NCBI GenBank assembly: GCA_030248295.1
Contig: JASANH010001039.1
Location: forward strand, 1,178,001-1,242,000
Length of the DNA: 64,000 bases
Source: Mesodorylaimus sp. YZB2_4
Taxonomy: Eukaryota; Nematoda; Enoplea; Dorylaimida; Dorylaimidae
Direction: 5' to 3'
Of this stretch, positions 59,804 to 64,000 are shown in pieces (the first letter of the stretch is position 1; each line of letters begins with the position of its first letter). Under the pieces are notes generated by a model. That model was not told the origin of the DNA. It did no database searches and saw nothing but the letters and a program-made list of their open reading frames with translations. Position numbers and translations under genes: made by a program.

Positions 59804-61016
59804 CAGTCGACCTCGGATATTTGCACCTCGGATAATTGCAAAGTCCGGATAAATGCAGCAAGTTCTCATTCCCCGATTTTTGGTCCCATGTTTTTCATGT
59901 GTGTGAACCTCGGATAATTGCACCTAGGATATTTGCAACTTCGCTTAATTGGAACCCTTTTTTTACACCCCCCCCCCCCCCCCTAAGGCCAGTTTACCAC
60001 GCATAATTGCAATTTTTCTCTTACAATAGACGATTAATTAGACTTCGACAACGAATTCAGACTTCCCGCACTTTGGCCTAGGCAGTTAGTCGTCTGCAGT
60101 ATGCTGGTTTTTATGAAATTGAGGATACAGGCGAGTCCACTCACTATCACCAGCCACGGATGGGGAGAAAATGTGACAAAATCCGGACTGTGACTAATCC
60201 GAGGTACGATTTTTCGTGTATTCCTACCTATTTGAAAGACGCAACGCTTTTGCAAACAATTTTAGTAATTTAAGAAGGTTAAATTATGCGAGTCAGTCAA
60301 CAAATCAAAGCTGAAGCATAAGGTGCTATGCCCCAAAATGTGCGCGTTATATTGTAAAAATCATAGTTTTTGACGATTTTGCGCTTGTGTTAGGGCCTAA
60401 TCATAGTTGGTCGCTACCCTGTTGTACGACAGGCGCGTGTGCACCCGACTATAATCAGGCCCTTAGTCTGCCAAGGTTGTAAATGTGACCCTTTTCTGCT
60501 CCTAATCATCCTCGGTACAGAACTTTGTGTGACAATAAGCGGACTGGGCCAAATTCGGCTTGATAATAAGCGAACTCAAAATACACACAAAGTATAAGGC
60601 AAAAAATCGGATTAAAAAAAAAACTGTGACAATAACTGGAGTGTGACATTATCCGGTGTGACTATAAGTGGACCCGACTGTATGGTTGAAAAGAACTTTG
60701 TAATTCATCATCGTCACCGCAAAATTGATATTTGTTTTGCTGTAAGATTAGTAAGGTAGAGATTTCGGTTGTACTCGATTAGTCAAGACTATGTGACTAA
60801 GAAAATGTTGTTTCCCTGGTAAAAAACTTTTTTGAAAGCATTAAGAAAGAGTGATAGTGACTTCTGTGCGCGAAGCATGGAAAACTTCGCGTGACTGCAG
60901 CTTTTTTCAAAAATTCATCAGGACTTCGCGTAATCGCAATATCGGATAATTGCAACTTCGGCTAATTGCAACTCTTTTTGGCGTCCAGAGCGGTTGCAAG
61001 TATCCGAGGTCGACTG
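59804..61016. mobile_element. pogo/Tigger-like non-autonomous DNA transposon, with a second element nested inside
   Basis: The 1213 bp unit starts CAGTCGACCTCGGATATTTG and ends with the inverse, ATCCGAGGTCGACTG, with TA on each side. Sub-terminal copies of CTCGGATAATTGCA recur at both ends, typical of pogo/Tigger-type termini. No transposase remains. Inside, a CCGGATAATGTCACA-type motif, read on the minus strand near 60640-60685, ends CGGGTCCACTTATAGTCACA, with a weak partner near 60133-60200, suggesting a second related element. A C run of about 16 lies near 59970. Confidence 0.85.
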
Positions 61017-62640
61017 TATCAGTTTTTCTGCATAAATATCTCGTAATCACTTGCTGAGTCGATAAGAGCGTCGGAAGTCATGGCAAAAAATATTTCTACA
61101 GTCGGTCATCATGTAAATGAAAACAATTCAAATTACGCGCGCTTTATTTCGGTGTTGTCTGCTGAAGGCGGGTGTCCGCCGTTTTTACGCATTTTAGGTT
61201 CTTCGGCTGGAAGCTGAATGGGAACTGTGCATTATTTCGCTGATTAATAGAGCTACACAAAATTCTCTTCCTAACAGACTCTCTGTGATTTAACCATCTT
61301 AAAATTTAAACTTCCCTGTCTTTAAAATTACAGGGTTGACGTTGTCTGCTAGCGGGCGGGAAGCATGTGGAAGTACCCGAAAACAAGTTCGCCACTCGTA
61401 GCCTAAAATAGATGTGAAACTTATTTTGAGCGACTTTATCAGTTATAGTCGTCGCTCACATCATTTTTGTTTAAAAGTTTTTAAACTATTTAAGTCTTTC
61501 TATGACTCTTTCTTTGCAATCATAGTTTTATTTATCTCACTCGTTTTATTTATCAACAGCTATGGCTTCAATCCTTTATCAGTAACTTTGGCCCCGAATT
61601 CTTTGGCTATTCTTCAAACGTAACGGATAATCTACTTTAGAAGTTTTCGTTAATAGTTTTTTCACATTTTCTGCACTTTCTGCATTTTCTGCATTTTCTG
61701 CGATATCATCACATGCCGACTATCGAAGTCATTCAATGATTCCGATAAGGTATCGTATGAAGTCTTGTTACAGGCTGAAAGTAATCCAATATCCTCCATT
61801 AGACCAAGAGTGCAGAAAGATTTTAGTGTTTTAAGTAATTCAAGATTTAGTGATCAAACAATCGTTAAGTGACTTTTATTTAATCACCTTGCCTCTGAAT
61901 CCGGTAATGGCTTTTTCGCATGTGACTCGCCCCGCTAGTGATAAGCGTTGCTAAACGTGGCATGGCGAGTGGACGAATTAAAATTGTTGTGTGGTTGCTA
62001 AAGTTTAATGTAGCGAGCGAAGCATAAAACCGGATGTCGGGTATTAGTTACCGTCATTGGCGAATATGTTCTTATATTTGCTAGGTTTTTGCAGTTTTAG
62101 GCATTTCTGAGGCTGCTTAAACCTGCTTTTGCGTTTCGACTCGTTGCTGCTTTATGAGACTACGAATTCATGGCATTCCAAAAACTAGCGGTACTTGGTA
62201 GCTAACCAACTGTGGCGACTGTTTTCATCAAATTCCAGGCTAGGACAAGTTTAAGGATTCAACTTGTATAACGCTTTTTCTCCATGAATACTCTTTTCTT
62301 GTCAGATTAGAACCCAAGCACTTGTGATTTCCATCGCGTTAGTCAACGGTTCTTCGAACAAGCATGTTTGCTGAACTGATGCCAAAAACTTTTTTCTTCA
62401 CTCACCCCGACTATCTTGATTTATAAAGCGGCCGGTATGTCAGTTTGCACGGCAGTGAAAGTTTTGAACGTTGGATTAGTAGAAAGTAGGAACTGGAATT
62501 TTGTATACAGTATGTTACTTAATTTTAGCAGACAATTTTCAGAATTCGGCAATTTCATAAATTTTTCCGCATGTTTACTCTCACTTGCATGATTTCAGCG
62601 GGTTGGCGGGTGATAAAGAGAGCTCAGTGGGTGGAACTAT
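61017..62640. other. intergenic stretch before trehalase copy 5
   Basis: No supported gene. Short frames such as 61414-61623 (hydrophobic) lack further support. The segment 62316-62385 resembles 63786-63863 (AAGCACTTGTGATTTCCATC; CGAACAA-CATGT), marking a dispersed repeat. Confidence 0.45.
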
Positions 62641-62649
62641 GTCCAGCTG

Positions 62650-62732
62650 AGAATTTTCCAATCTGCTGCACTTTATCGTAACTGTTGGTCCTAATTTCCT
62701 TCAAGCAGATAAAAGAACGCAGTCGGTGTCGA
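62650..62732 (+). promoter_or_regulatory. conserved promoter block of trehalase copy 5
   Basis: AGAATTTTCC (62650-62659), one base off the core of the other copies, lies 161 bp before the ATG. GCAGTCGGTGTCGA (62719-62732) matches the block upstream of copy 3 base for base. Confidence 0.55.
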
Positions 62733-62810
62733 AGGGTGCCAAAGAAAAGAGACATAAACTGAATTTATTGTCTAAAATTATTCGAATTACAGGCTGGCTG
62801 GTGTGGAAAA

Positions 62811-63117
62811 ATGTGGGTAACGAAATTTATATTTTTTGCGGTGTATTTCGGTAAAGTTTGGTTAGCTTCATTACCACCAACATCGACACCTGTTTATATG
62901 TGTGACAGGTAGGAGGTCATTTTTGATAAACAAAAACATTGATACAAAAAAATTTACTTTTAGTCGCATTTATTGTCAAGGTAAGAATGTTCGTTTTTAA
63001 TGGTTTCAGATAGTTCTTACAAATATTTTTAAGGACCAATTTTGGAAACTGTCAATCGCTTAAGCATTTATAACGATTCCAAGCATTATGTCGACATGCC
63101 ATTGAAAAAGTCGGAAG
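62811..63117 (+). CDS. Treh: trehalase-like (GH37) copy 5, 5' end only
   Basis: Exons 62811-62908, 62964-62980 and 63034-63117 join in phase and encode a signal peptide followed by [20 protein letters not shown] and the tract YNDSKHYVDMPLKKSEG. This is the closest match in the window to the standard GH37 N-terminus (DSKTFVDMPLK-type). Exon 3 is 84 nt and exon 2 is 17 nt, as in the other copies. No exon 4 is visible up to 64000, so intron 3 is at least 0.88 kb and the rest lies outside. Activity-defining motifs cannot be judged. Confidence 0.85.
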
Positions 63118-64000
63118 GTATGAAATCCTTGGCTCGCCCTAGGACTATTCTAGGGCTGACCAGAGGATGGCTCAAGCCAGGAACCAACCCACGCAGTCCA
63201 CGGACACCTTGTAATATAGTTTATTAGTCCCCACACCACAAGGGCCGTGTAGACTCACAATTCGGGGAGCAGCCGCACGTGCCTGCCGTCAAAAGGGTTC
63301 TGACGGACCTGAGCCCGAAGTGCTCACAGAGCAAGTTCGGACCAGGAACTCAAGACTAGTTCTCAACCGATGCCTGCAATCAGACCAGTCACTCGACCTC
63401 GACCTCGCTCTCGGTCTCGTGTTGGCCCTGACTTAGGAGAGGCGGACCGGTTCCCTGAACCAGTGCACACGTAGGCCAGAGGGCATAGCACATGCCTAGT
63501 CCATGCCTATTACAGGTACAGTAATGTTGGAACATAAATTTTTTTGGTTTTTATTGGGACCCCAGTGGACCCCCAGTTTCGGTCACTCTGACAACGGATT
63601 ACTCTCTTACAATCACTCTGTCACTCTGACTCTAAAAAAGACAATTTTTCAAAATTGTCTTCCTTAGAGTCAGAGTCTTTGTGCCTTTGGCCTTTCTGGT
63701 AATGCTCAAATTTTGAAAATAGATTGTACCCTCCGGGTGACCCAAACATTAGTGACTCCTCCATGGGAAGGACAAGGAACAACAAGGACAAGCACTTGTG
63801 ATTTTCATCGCATATACAACGATTCCCCGAACAATCATGTCTGTAGAATCCTGACGCCTGCCAGACTTGGCGTGGCCCTGTGCGAATCACATTCTCGAAA
63901 TGAAAAAATATTAGCGAACAGAGAATGTGCTATGATTTTGTGCTAAAACTTTTTGATAGTCAAATATTTGAATTTGCCGCGCGATTGATGCTCAGGTGCC
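63118..64000. other. intron 3 of trehalase copy 5 with repeats
   Basis: A GC-richer block of about 350 bp (63135-63490) stands out from the AT-rich surroundings. A hairpin follows at 63624-63675 and a dispersed repeat at about 63786-63863. No coding exon was seen. Confidence 0.5.
63624..63675. repeat. 52 nt near-perfect hairpin
   Basis: CTCTGACTCTAA...AGACAATTTT pairs with AAAATTGTCT...TTAGAGTCAGAG around a loop of two to three bases. Confidence 0.8.

Overview
The window is nuclear DNA from an animal, most likely an invertebrate. Its genes are split by GT-AG introns of about 50 bp to 1.8 kb, encode typical metazoan secreted or membrane proteins, and lie among tRNA-derived SINE copies, TA microsatellites, Tc1/pogo-like elements and many fold-back elements. 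The sequence does not resolve the lineage. No rRNA gene, free-standing tRNA gene, CRISPR array or bacterial operon was seen.

Layout. 0-9 kb is nearly gene-empty: a possible acyltransferase remnant, a degenerate and a less degenerate copy of an unrecognised secreted-protein gene (2.5-3.8 kb), and a 550 bp fold-back element. 9.98-12.55 kb (minus) is a five-exon DGAT2/MGAT-family acyltransferase. 12.97-15.19 kb (minus) is a five-exon secreted trypsin-like serine protease with an unusual Glu where the oxyanion-hole Gly 193 should be. 16.1-18.6 kb (plus) holds two paralogous single-exon secreted proteins with a shared promoter motif. 28.68-30.03 kb (minus) is an intronless, GC-richer vWA-domain type I membrane protein broken by a +1 frameshift. 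49.4-50.0 kb (minus) is a small unrecognised membrane protein.

The centrepiece is a same-strand tandem array of trehalase (GH37) genes: copy 1 (21.0-26.0 kb), copy 2 (32.7-38.1 kb), copy 3 (42.7-48.9 kb), copy 4 (51.7-59.0 kb) and the 5' end of copy 5 (from 62.8 kb, running off the window). I placed 14 exons in each complete copy. Twelve of the fourteen exon lengths are the same in copies 1-4, apart from a 12-nt loss in exon 9 of copy 2, and every copy has a 17-nt second exon. All five share a GGAATTTTCC-type element 140-200 bp before the ATG.

The array does not look like a set of ordinary trehalases. The Arg of the PGGRF signature, an essential active-site residue in characterised trehalases, is Ile or Leu in all four copies that reach it. 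Copy 2 has also lost the RPES Arg/Glu pair. Copies 1 and 2 change the conserved Glu of GGGGEY to Asn and Asp, and the Arg of PNGxR to Leu. Copy 1 has a single in-frame TAA in an otherwise intact gene. The general acid Asp (ESGxDF) and the Glu before YN (MYEKYN) are kept. Altered specificity, sugar-binding or regulatory pseudo-trehalases, or progressive decay are all possible. The products look secreted and anchored by a hydrophobic C-terminus. Repeat insertions and TA microsatellites have expanded the introns differently in each copy.
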